Shown: positions 1-6,476 of the stretch, piece after piece
How positions within the stretch are numbered: the stretch's first letter is position 1
Layout: every line of letters starts with the position of its first letter
From: Euryarchaeota archaeon UBA128
Lineage (GTDB): Archaea; Thermoplasmatota; Poseidoniia; Poseidoniales; Poseidoniaceae
Assembly (NCBI GenBank): GCA_002496955.1
Contig: DALZ01000174.1
Span: 1,117 to 12,008, forward strand
DNA: 10,892 bases
Direction of reading: 5' to 3'
Program-made: the position numbers and the translations under genes
The notes under the pieces: model-generated
Told to the model about the DNA's origin: nothing
The model's input: only the letters and a program-made list of their open reading frames with translations
Databases searched by the model: none

Positions 1-234
1 ATGGCTAATGCTGGCGGTGCTTGGGATAATGCCAAGAAGGCTATCGAGCAAAATCACATAGCCGGCGCAAAGAAAGGCGATGAAGCCCACGATGCCGCGG
101 TTATCGGGGATACCATTGGCGATCCGTTCAAAGATACCTCTGGTCCATCACTGAACATCTTAATCAAACTAATGTCGATTGTTGCGGTCGTTCTTGCGGG
201 CACCGGGGAATTGACCAAGACCGGTCTTCTGTGA
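1..234 (+). CDS. hppA: Membrane-bound ion-translocating pyrophosphatase, C-terminal fragment
   Basis: This is the last 77 residues of a membrane pyrophosphatase, which couples PPi hydrolysis to H+ or Na+ pumping. The gene begins before the window, so the ATG at position 1 is probably an internal Met rather than the start. The visible conserved block is AWDNAKK (residues 7-13), then GDEAHDAAVIGDTIGDPFKD (residues 26-45) and TSGPSLNILIKL (46-57). It is followed by a final hydrophobic helix, SIVAVVLA. The Asp/Lys-rich GDTxGDPxKD motif is a cytosolic catalytic signature of the family, which binds Mg-PPi. The TSGPSLNILIKL tail resembles plant type I and other K+-dependent members more than the TAGPAxNPxIK tail of K+-independent ones. 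That suggests K+ dependence, but the residue deciding this lies upstream of the window. Family identity is firm. The pumped ion cannot be read from this fragment. Confidence 0.95.
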   Translation: MANAGGAWDNAKKAIEQNHIAGAKKGDEAHDAAVIGDTIGDPFKDTSGPSLNILIKLMSIVAVVLAGTGELTKTGLL

Positions 235-314
235 TTAACACGGTAGTAAACGCACAATCTGCTGTTTCAGGTTGTGGATAAGCCAATTACAAGGTAAGAC
301 TAGTGATTAGTAAT

Positions 315-324
315 TTTAGCTAAA
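315..324. other. Short AT-rich palindrome between convergent genes
   Basis: TTTAGCTAAA is a perfect 10-base palindrome in the AT-rich gap between the pyrophosphatase stop (234) and the convergent zinc-ribbon stop (351). A T-run precedes it on the plus strand, and AATTAAAA follows it, which reads as T-rich on the minus strand. Archaeal termination relies on T-rich tracts, so this gap may serve as a two-way termination zone. Nothing else gene-like is visible in 235-350. The evidence is weak. Confidence 0.25.
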
Positions 325-350
325 TTAAAACCCACAGTTGGATAAGTAGC

Positions 351-545
351 CTATTGAGAAGGACTTGTGCGCTTTCTCTCTTCAGCGATATGGTCCTTCC
401 AGTAATCGACCATTTCCTTAGCTAAGTATTGGTCATAACATGCTTTACATAACTCGATTCTGGTTAAGTCAGAGCCGTGATATAGGTATGTTTCAGTTGT
501 TAGTTGACAGTGGCTACAGATACCGGTCAATAGTTGTGAAGCCAT
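351..545 (-). CDS. Small four-cysteine zinc-ribbon-like protein
   Basis: This is a 64-residue hypothetical protein. It has two knuckles, C10-x2-C13 and C33-x2-C36, spaced as in a treble-clef or zinc-ribbon fold, and probably binds one Zn2+. The remainder is a charged, probably helical tail (YWKDHIAEERKR). There is no signal peptide or membrane segment, so it should be cytoplasmic. I do not recognise a named family; such proteins are often nucleic-acid or protein binding adaptors. Support for a real gene comes from the paired CxxC motifs and from a TATA-like TTTAAGTAAA centred about 25 bases upstream of the ATG on the same strand, the spacing for a leaderless transcript. It converges with the pyrophosphatase gene and diverges from the lipoprotein gene. 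The function is unknown. Confidence 0.7.
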   Translation of the reverse strand: MASQLLTGICSHCQLTTETYLYHGSDLTRIELCKACYDQYLAKEMVDYWKDHIAEERKRTSPSQ

Positions 546-564
546 GGATTTTCCAACTATCGGA

Positions 565-574
565 TTTACTTAAA
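565..574 (-). promoter_or_regulatory. TATA-like box for the zinc-ribbon gene
   Basis: On the minus strand this reads TTTAAGTAAA, and it is centred about 25 bases before the A of the ATG at 545. That fits an archaeal TATA box driving a leaderless transcript. It lies in the 93-base gap shared with the divergent lipoprotein gene. Because TATA boxes are near-symmetric, it could also help start the plus-strand transcript, which would then have a leader of roughly 40 bases. Confidence 0.45.
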
Positions 575-606
575 CCCTACAATATGTTTTGTTTTCATTA
601 AGCGTT

Positions 607-625
607 AGGCTTTCAAAAGAAGCCT
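607..625 (+). other. Hairpin-forming inverted repeat just before the lipoprotein start
   Basis: AGGCTT (607-612) and AAGCCT (620-625) are perfect complements separated by a 7-base loop, ending 13 bases before the ATG at 639. No Shine-Dalgarno-like sequence and no clear TATA box at leaderless spacing are visible here. The hairpin could be a leader structure, a protein-binding site, or chance. Confidence 0.25.
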
Positions 626-638
626 TCTACGGTTATCC

Positions 639-1595
639 ATGCGTGCTTACCTATTGGCATTGCTGATGGTGACCTTGAGCCTCGCAGGTTGTATCAATGA
701 CGAGGGCTCTAACATCGGTGGTGTTGGAGACACAACTCAGGATGAATTGGCCTTACCCGACTGGCAAATTGGTGACGAGTGGTTGTACACTTTTGTTACT
801 CCGCAATTTGGCGAAGACAGTGCTAGATTGGTCGTCGCAGACATACGGGCGGATGATGGGCTTTTCATGCTTGGAATCTCATCAGAAGGCGAAGCACAAC
901 GTCACGCAGTAATCAATCACAATCCATTCCTCGGACGAGTAACGATTGATGGGCTATCGGTTTACGAAAACGGTGAGCCACAACCGGTGTTCAATTTCCC
1001 GTGGGCAATTGGCAACTCCTGGACTTTTAGGCTGTTAGGCCAAGAGTGGTCAGCTACTACCGATAATATCTACAATGGTGAGGTTACAGTTTCAGCCAAC
1101 TCCGATGATGGTCACGAATTAGATTATGTGTTCAGTGGTCGGCAAGGCTTCCTCAAAACATTAGTCTGGCAGGATAGTGAGGGTAACGAAAACCTTCGCA
1201 TGAATCTAATCCAAAAGAAAACCGGCTACAACGGTGATGTCTTCTTCTACCGCGCGGGTGACCTGCATGACAACCAATATGCTGAAAATGATCAAGAGAT
1301 ATATGATTCATTCTTTGATGAGGGCTACTCGAGTAATGAGGCATGGGATACTTTAGTTTGGTATCTGGATGTTGAAATCGACGACAAAGGTTCAGGTTCC
1401 CTCACCATCAGTGACCAGCAAGATGGCTCTTCACCATTGTCTCGTGCTTGGGGTAGTGGAGCAACTGAAAAAGGCTCTTTTGGCACCATCCCCTCCAAGT
1501 CTGGTGAACACCGAATCACCCTTACTTTGCAAGGCGAAACCTCAACGGTTCATCTCAAAGTTGCCGGTGCTTTGGTGCGTTCATGGTCGCTTTGA
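639..1595 (+). CDS. Exported lipoprotein of unknown function
   Basis: This 318-residue protein starts with a lipoprotein signal: a short basic N-terminus (MR), a hydrophobic core (residues 4-14) and a lipobox LAGC with Cys18 as the lipidation site. It should therefore be anchored on the outer face of the cytoplasmic membrane. A Gly/Asp/Ser-rich linker (about 19-38) precedes a mainly beta-looking body. The body holds two copies of a W-x-I-G-x-x-W motif, WQIGDEW (42-48) and WAIGNSW (122-128), suggesting two related sub-domains. The C-terminal 90 residues are acidic, then Ser/Gly-rich, and end in a beta-strand-like segment. No catalytic motif is recognisable. The hydrolase gene follows after nine bases, so the two are probably co-transcribed. 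The start is supported by the signal sequence beginning exactly there. The lipoprotein call is secure; no function can be assigned. Confidence 0.85.
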   Translation: MRAYLLALLMVTLSLAGCINDEGSNIGGVGDTTQDELALPDWQIGDEWLYTFVTPQFGEDSARLVVADIRADDGLFMLGISSEGEAQRHAVINHNPFLGRVTIDGLSVYENGEPQPVFNFPWAIGNSWTFRLLGQEWSATTDNIYNGEVTVSANSDDGHELDYVFSGRQGFLKTLVWQDSEGNENLRMNLIQKKTGYNGDVFFYRAGDLHDNQYAENDQEIYDSFFDEGYSSNEAWDTLVWYLDVEIDDKGSGSLTISDQQDGSSPLSRAWGSGATEKGSFGTIPSKSGEHRITLTLQGETSTVHLKVAGALVRSWSL

Positions 1596-1604
1596 GATGG
1601 TGCT

Positions 1605-2210
1605 ATGCCGACCTTGATAATGATGCATGGCATGACCGGTAACGCAGAAATGATGCGTCCGTTTGCAGAAAAGGTACTACCTAGTGGTTGGACTTTGTTA
1701 GTTCCTGAAGCTCGGTTTAATCACCCGGTTAGGGGTAAGACTTGGTGGCGTTATGAGGACTATGATGCCGATGCAACACGGCGGGCAACACTTTCCCGTC
1801 GAGAATTAATTGATGTCGATTCAAGTTTATCACAACTCGAACAGTTGATTGCTGAGGAAGCACCAAAAGGGGCGTTAATAGTGGGTGGATTTTCACAAGG
1901 TGGCGCAATTGCTCAAGAATTGATGCATTTGCCGATTGCCGACCGTATCCAGGGAATAATATGTATTGGCACGCGCTTGGTTAGGCCAATGGATTTGCGC
2001 TTAAGACTTAGTGAATTAGACCGCAAGCGCATGTTTTGGATGCATGGGAAACGCGATGTGCGAGTTTCTCTAGAGGATGGCTTCGCCGTTGCCTCACTGT
2101 TTGAGGGGTGCGGTTGGGCAATTGAAATGATTGAACATGATAAAGGCCACATGATTCCAACAGAACATCATGAGGCGTTGAAAGAATGGCTCGTGACTTT
2201 TTGCGATTAA
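1605..2210 (+). CDS. Alpha/beta-fold serine hydrolase (phospholipase/carboxylesterase type)
   Basis: This is a 201-residue single-domain alpha/beta hydrolase of the carboxylesterase/phospholipase type (Abhydrolase_2-like), expected to cleave ester or thioester bonds in the cytoplasm. An early HG motif (residues 8-9) provides the oxyanion-hole region. The nucleophile elbow is GGFSQGG, with Ser97. The likely acid is Asp151 in MHGKRD, and the likely base is His182 in KGHMIP. The triad order and spacing, and the length of about 200 residues, match the family. There is no signal peptide. The ATG lies nine bases after the lipoprotein stop, pointing to a two-gene operon. At its 3' end it overlaps the opposing glutaredoxin-like gene by four bases. 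The substrate cannot be deduced; a dienelactone-hydrolase-like role is an alternative. Confidence 0.88.
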   Translation: MPTLIMMHGMTGNAEMMRPFAEKVLPSGWTLLVPEARFNHPVRGKTWWRYEDYDADATRRATLSRRELIDVDSSLSQLEQLIAEEAPKGALIVGGFSQGGAIAQELMHLPIADRIQGIICIGTRLVRPMDLRLRLSELDRKRMFWMHGKRDVRVSLEDGFAVASLFEGCGWAIEMIEHDKGHMIPTEHHEALKEWLVTFCD

Positions 2211-2482
2211 CGCAGGTACGCACTGGTTTCATCAAACCCGCCAATGAAAGTAACATTGCCATTGCGCAGGTCGAAAATCACCGGCACTGTTCGATGTCCC
2301 GTGGCGGTAACTACGGCTTGTCGCAATCCGTCATGTTGGTCAAAATTGATTTCTTTAAACGTCAGGTTCTTGGCCGTAAATAACCGCTTTGCTGCGCTGC
2401 AGTAACCACAAAAGTTACCGGTATACATCAAGAAATCAGTATTTGCTTCACCAGCATGTTGTAGGATCACAGCCTCTGACAT
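2207..2482 (-). CDS. Glutaredoxin-like thiol oxidoreductase
   Basis: This 91-residue protein has a glutaredoxin/thioredoxin fold. It probably reduces disulfides or mixed disulfides in the cytoplasm. The strand-turn-helix YTGNFCGYCSAAKRLF carries the dithiol active site Cys25-Gly-Tyr-Cys28. The conserved TVPVIF (about residues 65-70) contains the cis-proline, and IGGFDE (about 79-84) matches the glutathione/thiol-binding GG-[FY]-[DE] motif. The length is normal for a glutaredoxin. Many archaea lack glutathione, so the reductant may be another low-molecular-weight thiol or a thioredoxin reductase. Its stop shares TTAA with the convergent hydrolase gene. A TATA-like AAATATTT (2516-2523) about 37 bases upstream implies a short leader of about 11 bases. 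The family call is strong; the partner is unknown. Confidence 0.9.
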   Translation of the reverse strand: MSEAVILQHAGEANTDFLMYTGNFCGYCSAAKRLFTAKNLTFKEINFDQHDGLRQAVVTATGHRTVPVIFDLRNGNVTFIGGFDETSAYLR

Positions 2483-2515
2483 GATTATCGGTTGTGGGTT
2501 AGTAGCCGGCCTTCT

Positions 2516-2523
2516 AAATATTT
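2516..2523 (-). promoter_or_regulatory. TATA-like box for the glutaredoxin-like gene
   Basis: AAATATTT is self-complementary and centred about 37 bases before the ATG at 2482. Initiation about 26 bases downstream would give a leader of roughly 11 bases. The gap is shared with the divergent pirin gene, so the box could in principle serve either strand. Confidence 0.35.
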
Positions 2524-2596
2524 GCTATACACCTAAATTCGTGGGTTAGAGCAAGAGTTTGAATACTCAACATAACTAATGCGAGTTGGTGAGGCA

Positions 2597-3478
2597 ATGG
2601 CTAATCGGGTGGTGAAATCAATAGTTCCGACCCACACAGTGCTGGAGGGTGGCGGCTTCAAAGTCCGTCGGCCAGTTGCCATGGGCTCACTAATGTCACC
2701 ATTCCTGTTACTCGATGAAATGGGGCCAGTAGATTATGGACCAAGAGAAGCAATTGGCGCGCCTTCACATCCCCATCGAGGTTTTGAAACCGTAACTTAC
2801 CTTCTTGCCGGAAGTATGCAACATGAAGACTCGGCTGGTAACGCAGGCGACCTAAACCCGGGGGATGTGCAATGGATGACAGCTGGTCGCGGCATCATTC
2901 ACTCAGAACTGCCACATCCTGACTTTTACGACGCAGGTGGTCTGTTGCATGGCTTTCAAATCTGGGTAAATCTACCAGCCAAGCACAAAATGATGTCGCC
3001 ACGCTATCAGGAAATACCCGAGCTTGACTCTCCTGCCGTTGAAAACGAAGGCGTATGGGCCAGAGTTATTGCTGGTGAATGCATGGGTGTCGCCTCAACT
3101 ATTGACACGGTTATCCCAATCACATTAATCCATGTCAAGATGGGGCCTAATGCGGTTTTAAGACAAAAAATCGACCCTGATTTAAACGCCATGATTTATG
3201 CTTTTGGCGGTAGTGTCAAAGTTGTTAATCGACTAGGTGTTAGGAGTTATCCATTACCGTTGGCTTTCGGAGTCAAGCAACAAGTAAATGATGGAGAATT
3301 AGCTTTACTCTCAGATGGCGATTTAATCGAATTAAAGTGTGATAAAGCCGCTGAATTCCTGATTCTTGCAGGACCAGAGATAAATGAACCAATTGCCAGA
3401 TATGGTCCGTTTGTCATGAATACTCGGGAAGAAATCCATCAAGCCATTCTAGATTATCAAAACGGCACCTTGGCGTGA
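2597..3478 (+). CDS. Pirin family cupin protein
   Basis: This is a bicupin of the pirin family, cytoplasmic and non-haem-metal binding. Counting from the start used here (293 residues), the N-terminal cupin carries HPHRGFE with His58 and His60, and later HSE with His102 and Glu104. These four ligands match the metal site of characterised pirins almost residue for residue. FLLLDEMGP and MTAGRGIIHSE are also family signatures. Bacterial and eukaryotic pirins include quercetinase activity and metabolic or transcriptional regulatory roles, but which applies here is unknown. Two in-frame ATGs exist, 2579 and 2597. I prefer 2597 because pirins usually begin close to the RVVKS motif, and because a TATA-like TTTGAATAC near 2558-2566 would start transcription between the two ATGs. 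Use of 2579 would add six residues. Confidence 0.93.
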   Translation: MANRVVKSIVPTHTVLEGGGFKVRRPVAMGSLMSPFLLLDEMGPVDYGPREAIGAPSHPHRGFETVTYLLAGSMQHEDSAGNAGDLNPGDVQWMTAGRGIIHSELPHPDFYDAGGLLHGFQIWVNLPAKHKMMSPRYQEIPELDSPAVENEGVWARVIAGECMGVASTIDTVIPITLIHVKMGPNAVLRQKIDPDLNAMIYAFGGSVKVVNRLGVRSYPLPLAFGVKQQVNDGELALLSDGDLIELKCDKAAEFLILAGPEINEPIARYGPFVMNTREEIHQAILDYQNGTLA

Positions 3479-3485
3479 AACGCAA

Positions 3486-3509
3486 AACCCACGAATCGGG
3501 TTAATTTTT
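3486..3509 (+). terminator. Possible terminator after the pirin gene
   Basis: AACCC (3486-3490) and GGGTT (3498-3502) form a 5-bp stem with a 7-base loop, followed by AA and five T (3505-3509). It lies 8 bases after the pirin stop. A hairpin plus T-tract would end pirin transcription before the separately promoted exporter gene. Archaea mainly need the T-tract, so the hairpin may be incidental. Confidence 0.45.
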
Positions 3510-3517
3510 ACCGATAC

Positions 3518-3525
3518 TTTACATA
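3518..3525 (+). promoter_or_regulatory. TATA-like box for the LysE-type exporter
   Basis: TTTACATA is centred about 25-26 bases before the ATG at 3547. This is the spacing expected for an archaeal promoter producing a leaderless mRNA. No Shine-Dalgarno-like sequence is seen before that ATG, which agrees with leaderless translation. Confidence 0.5.
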
Positions 3526-3546
3526 CCCAAAATCTGACAATCAAAC

Positions 3547-4194
3547 ATGGAATGGGAAGCATTAGCGACAGTGCTGACACTGCTCACTATCGGGGTCGTA
3601 ACTCCAGGCCCAAATAACATCACTTGCATATCTCACAGTGCCATTCATGGAGCGAGCGCCAATAACAAACTAATCTCTGGCATGGTGGTAGGTTTTATTA
3701 TCGTTCATTTGGTTGTTGGTTTCTTAGTTTCTACAGTTGATGAAGGTAGCATGGCTTTGGTATTTCTCCACTACTTCGGTTTGGTATTCATTTTTGCTCT
3801 GGGGGCAAGAATTTTCACCCTTAATCCAGCGTTAATTGATCGAACCATCAGTGAGTCTTCAGTGCTAAATTTGGTTGATAGAAATGTTACAATGGTGCCG
3901 GTTCTTGGATTTCGAACCGGGCTTTTTATGCAATTTATCAATGGGAAAGAATGGGCTTTTGTATTCGCTATCATGTGGCTTGCCTTAGATGGTTTTGGTG
4001 GTGGTTTGATGGGGATTTTAAGCATCACAGCCATAACCACATCAGGAGGGCTATTGGCGATGATTTTGTGGAGTTATGTCGGCGGAAAATTGGTTGATTA
4101 TGTGAGCAACGAACAACGAGGTCGTAGAGTGTTTAGAGCACTGGGGAGTTTACTCTGTTTGCTTGGCTTGGTAATTGCGTTTCAAGGTGCTTGA
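3547..4194 (+). CDS. LysE/RhtB-family amino-acid or metabolite exporter
   Basis: This is a 215-residue polytopic membrane protein of the LysE/RhtB superfamily, which exports amino acids or similar small solutes by proton or cation exchange. The hallmark TPGPNN (residues 19-24) follows the first membrane helix, as is usual. About six hydrophobic segments are visible (roughly 5-20, 43-62, 69-90, 115-130, 136-175 as two, 197-213). The second family motif, normally Q-x-x-N-P-K-x-x-x-F, appears here as QFINGKEWAF (129-138), with Gly in place of Pro. This is a notable change at a conserved membrane-breaking position. Length is normal. The gene has its own promoter-like sequence and ends exactly one base before the stop of the opposing regulator. 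The substrate is unknown. Confidence 0.9.
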   Translation: MEWEALATVLTLLTIGVVTPGPNNITCISHSAIHGASANNKLISGMVVGFIIVHLVVGFLVSTVDEGSMALVFLHYFGLVFIFALGARIFTLNPALIDRTISESSVLNLVDRNVTMVPVLGFRTGLFMQFINGKEWAFVFAIMWLALDGFGGGLMGILSITAITTSGGLLAMILWSYVGGKLVDYVSNEQRGRRVFRALGSLLCLLGLVIAFQGA

Positions 4195-4854
4195 CTATTT
4201 TGCTTGATCCGCCCATGACTGAATAATCATACTTTCAGCTGATTGCAAGTGCTCAGCAACCGTTCCTTGTCTAACCCCGAGCGCTTCTGCTAAGTCTCGC
4301 TGTGTGCATTTACGCGGTGTATTGTAATAACCTAATTTGACCGCCATCTCCATGACCTCTTTGCGGCGATTTGGAAGTTGCGGTGCAGCAATATAATCTG
4401 CTTTCAATTCTTTACTAATTCGTATTTTTATGTTTGGTGGCAAGATTTGGGATACCTCGTCACGGAACTTTTTCAAGCCCTTTGTTGTGCCGTGAATAGT
4501 CATAAACAACCCGTTGGTTTTGGATAAGATAGTTGGTGTTTGAATCCATACCTCTGGATTTTGGTGAACTAACATAGGTAGTGGTCCGGTTGCCTTTGCA
4601 GTAACTAGCATACACCCAGGTTTTTCTTCAATAATGCTAGTCATGTCGAAGGAATTACTATTCTTGAACGCCTCGATTGCTCTGTCATTTTGATAATTCA
4701 GGCTGAGTATATACTCTGGGTAGTCACTATTGGTAGAAATGGTTGAAACAAACTCGATCGTGGAAAAAAAGTCTAGCATCTTTACTCCGGGTAGTAGTTT
4801 TGCTTGGTCAACATTGACTTGGATTTGCAAAAATCTCAGGTCATGTGCTACCAT
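4195..4854 (-). CDS. HTH_10 (bacterio-opsin activator-like) transcription regulator
   Basis: This 219-residue regulator ends in a bacterio-opsin-activator-type helix-turn-helix (about residues 160-212). The pattern is LPNRRKEVMEMAVKLGYYNT, then TQRDLAEALGV (184-194) and RQGTVAEHLQSAE (195-207). The last segment is the recognition helix followed by the typical EHL-x-x-AE. The N-terminal 155 residues form an alpha/beta sensory-looking region without a recognisable named domain, as in many archaeal HTH_10 proteins. A GAGGA Shine-Dalgarno-like sequence lies six bases before the ATG. AATATATT at 4892-4899 is a plausible TATA box giving a leader of about 15 bases. It abuts the exporter gene tail to tail and diverges from the MscS gene, so either neighbour or both could be targets. 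That is inference; no operator was identified with confidence. Confidence 0.88.
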   Translation of the reverse strand: MVAHDLRFLQIQVNVDQAKLLPGVKMLDFFSTIEFVSTISTNSDYPEYILSLNYQNDRAIEAFKNSNSFDMTSIIEEKPGCMLVTAKATGPLPMLVHQNPEVWIQTPTILSKTNGLFMTIHGTTKGLKKFRDEVSQILPPNIKIRISKELKADYIAAPQLPNRRKEVMEMAVKLGYYNTPRKCTQRDLAEALGVRQGTVAEHLQSAESMIIQSWADQAK

Positions 4855-5066
4855 ACTCTTTCCTCATTTGTCGCTTGGAATGCTTATTATCAATATATTC
4901 CGATAGATACTTAACCAATTGTGGTAATATTAGCAAAATTTACCATTCATAATAGGAAAAATTCGGACTAATGCCGGGATAATAATTTTCTAATTTGCTT
5001 GCAGTCTATCGTTTAGCAGTTAAATCGAATTTACTGATAGGCAAAACACTCAAAAAGAGGTCTTAG
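4855..5066. promoter_or_regulatory. Divergent promoter region between the HTH_10 regulator and MscS genes
   Basis: This 212-base AT-rich gap holds both promoters. On the minus strand, AATATATT (4892-4899) and GAGGA (4861-4865) serve the regulator. On the plus strand, AGAGG (5056-5060) lies six bases before the GTG at 5067 and supports that start; no single convincing TATA box stands out for MscS (GTTAAAT near 5019 is a candidate). CGATAG (4901-4906) and CTATCG (5006-5011) are an inverted pair about 100 bases apart and could be operator half-sites, but the evidence is weak. No small gene is apparent. Confidence 0.5.
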
Positions 5067-6395
5067 GTGGCATGGTCGCTGGTGATTTGGTTGAGCGCTA
5101 TCAATGATTTTACGGACGCGGTCAACGAACAACTAGATGCAGCAAATGAATTGAATCCCATAATCAAGTTAGGTCTATCAATTATTTTTACTGTAATCGG
5201 TTACTATGCGGTCAAGTATGCAATCGTACGGCCATGGGGTCGTGTTGTTATGTCAACCGACACCGCATGGGATGACAAATTACACCGCCCCATCGCTAAC
5301 CGCGCTTACTTCTTCCTGTTTGTCGGTGCTGCCCAACTATCAACCCTGTGGATTTCTAGCCAAGCATCATTTAACGATAGCCTCGCACCATACTTTTCGG
5401 CCATTTACATCTTAACAGCAACCTCGATTGCCAGCGTTTCAATTAAGCACATCATTCCAATGGTAATGGATCGCTTTACCGAAAAGTCAAGCGTCACCGT
5501 ATCAGGCAGCAATCCGTTAATCACATTCACCTTGCGATTTGCAGTTTGGTTTGGCGGCCTTTATCTGGCCCTTACCGAAGTTGGCGTTGAACTGTTTGGT
5601 GTTCTGGCATCCTTGGCAGTATTTTCATTAATTATCGGTTTGGCAATTCAACAGACACTTGGTAACATCGTCAACTCGTTCCTGTTGGCGATTGATCGTC
5701 CGTTCGAGATCGGTGACAGAATCGAAGTTGATGGCACTTGGGGCTCCGTCGTTGGTACTGGAATTCTATCGACGAAGGTATTAGACCGTGACGAGCGTTT
5801 AGTTGTCATTCCAAACAACACCCTGGTTCAATCTACCATCATCAACCACGCTCGTGGTGGCGGTGATGGTATGGCTCGTCGTATCTCCATAGTTATCGAC
5901 GTTGGTGTTGACTATCGTGAGAAAACCGAGCACGTCAAGTTGACGATGCTGCAAATTGCCCGTGATTGCGAATACATCCTTGACGAGCCAAAACCGCAAG
6001 TCCTGATGGTAGAACTTGCTGATTTCGCAAAGGTATACCGTCTGTTTGCCTGGTGTAAAGACTACTCCGATGAGCAATTAGCCCGTGATTGGTTGCTAAG
6101 GACCATTGACGCCAAGTTCAGCGATGAGGGCATTAACATTCCATATCCAACCTCGGTCGAACTCACAGAGAGTGTCTACACACAAGCCGCAGCTACCAAG
6201 CAGAGGGCTGCGACTAGGCAGATGGCCAAGGAAGACAAGAAGATGGTTGAAGAGCGCGAAGAAGCCAGAAAGAAACTCGAAGAAATTAATGAGAAACTCA
6301 AGGATGTCAACCTCGACAAGAAGGAAAAGGCTGACCTTGAAGAAGAGGCAAGACGTCTTGAAACTGTCATCAATATGTTCGACGGTTCCGCTTGA
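5067..6395 (+). CDS. MscS-family mechanosensitive channel with C-terminal coiled coil
   Basis: This 442-residue channel opens under membrane tension and releases solutes in hypo-osmotic shock. It starts with GTG at 5067, supported by AGAGG six bases upstream. Hydrophobic helices lie at about 34-55, 80-96, 107-128 and 151-170. A Gly/Ala-rich pore helix (about 176-196) leads into the core motif LGNIVNSFLLAIDRPFEIGD (198-217). The beta domain follows with RIEVDGTWGSVV and VVIPNN (246-251), then the alpha/beta vestibule and the terminal GINIPYPT (355-362). All of this is canonical MscS. Beyond it is a highly charged heptad-like coiled coil (about 375-435, rich in Lys, Glu and Leu), absent from E. 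coli MscS, which may aid oligomerisation or bind a cytoplasmic partner. It diverges from the HTH_10 regulator. Confidence 0.95.
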   Translation: MAWSLVIWLSAINDFTDAVNEQLDAANELNPIIKLGLSIIFTVIGYYAVKYAIVRPWGRVVMSTDTAWDDKLHRPIANRAYFFLFVGAAQLSTLWISSQASFNDSLAPYFSAIYILTATSIASVSIKHIIPMVMDRFTEKSSVTVSGSNPLITFTLRFAVWFGGLYLALTEVGVELFGVLASLAVFSLIIGLAIQQTLGNIVNSFLLAIDRPFEIGDRIEVDGTWGSVVGTGILSTKVLDRDERLVVIPNNTLVQSTIINHARGGGDGMARRISIVIDVGVDYREKTEHVKLTMLQIARDCEYILDEPKPQVLMVELADFAKVYRLFAWCKDYSDEQLARDWLLRTIDAKFSDEGINIPYPTSVELTESVYTQAAATKQRAATRQMAKEDKKMVEEREEARKKLEEINEKLKDVNLDKKEKADLEEEARRLETVINMFDGSA

Positions 6396-6420
6396 TTTTG
6401 GGTCCAAAACATAATATTAT
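6396..6420. terminator. Two palindromes after the MscS stop, possible transcription end
   Basis: Immediately after the MscS stop, TTTTG (6396-6400) and CAAAA (6405-6409) can pair around a GGTC loop. The next bases form the perfect 10-base palindrome ATAATATTAT (6411-6420). Together they could terminate the channel transcript before the next promoter. The second element might instead be part of the giant gene's regulatory region. The stem is short, so this is tentative. Confidence 0.35.
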
Positions 6421-6442
6421 TGCAACCTATAATGATAGGGGT

Positions 6443-6456
6443 GGTGTATATACACC
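6443..6456 (+). promoter_or_regulatory. Palindromic TATA box/operator of the giant repeat-protein gene
   Basis: GGTGTATATACACC is a perfect 14-base palindrome whose core TATATA is a strong archaeal TATA box. Its centre lies 27-28 bases before the A of the ATG at 6477. Transcription should therefore start at or within a base or two of the ATG, giving a leaderless mRNA. The symmetric GGTGT/ACACC arms extend beyond what TBP needs and would suit a dimeric regulator competing with or aiding TBP. Confidence 0.6.
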
Positions 6457-6476
6457 TACTCGCAGTATAACGGTTT

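Noticed and set aside
2186..2383. Plus-strand open frame across the hydrolase end and glutaredoxin-like gene
   Set aside because: It overlaps two well-supported genes and has no family motif.
3771..4040. Minus-strand open frame of 89 codons within the exporter gene
   Set aside because: The exporter frame contains clear family motifs over the same bases, and the antisense product has low complexity and no recognisable features.
5072..5074. ATG at 5072 as the MscS start
   Set aside because: It is out of frame. The GTG at 5067 is in frame and preceded by AGAGG at a suitable distance.
6096..6407. Open frames on both strands over the MscS C-terminal region
   Set aside because: They arise from the skewed Lys/Glu codon content of the coiled coil. 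The MscS frame explains the region.
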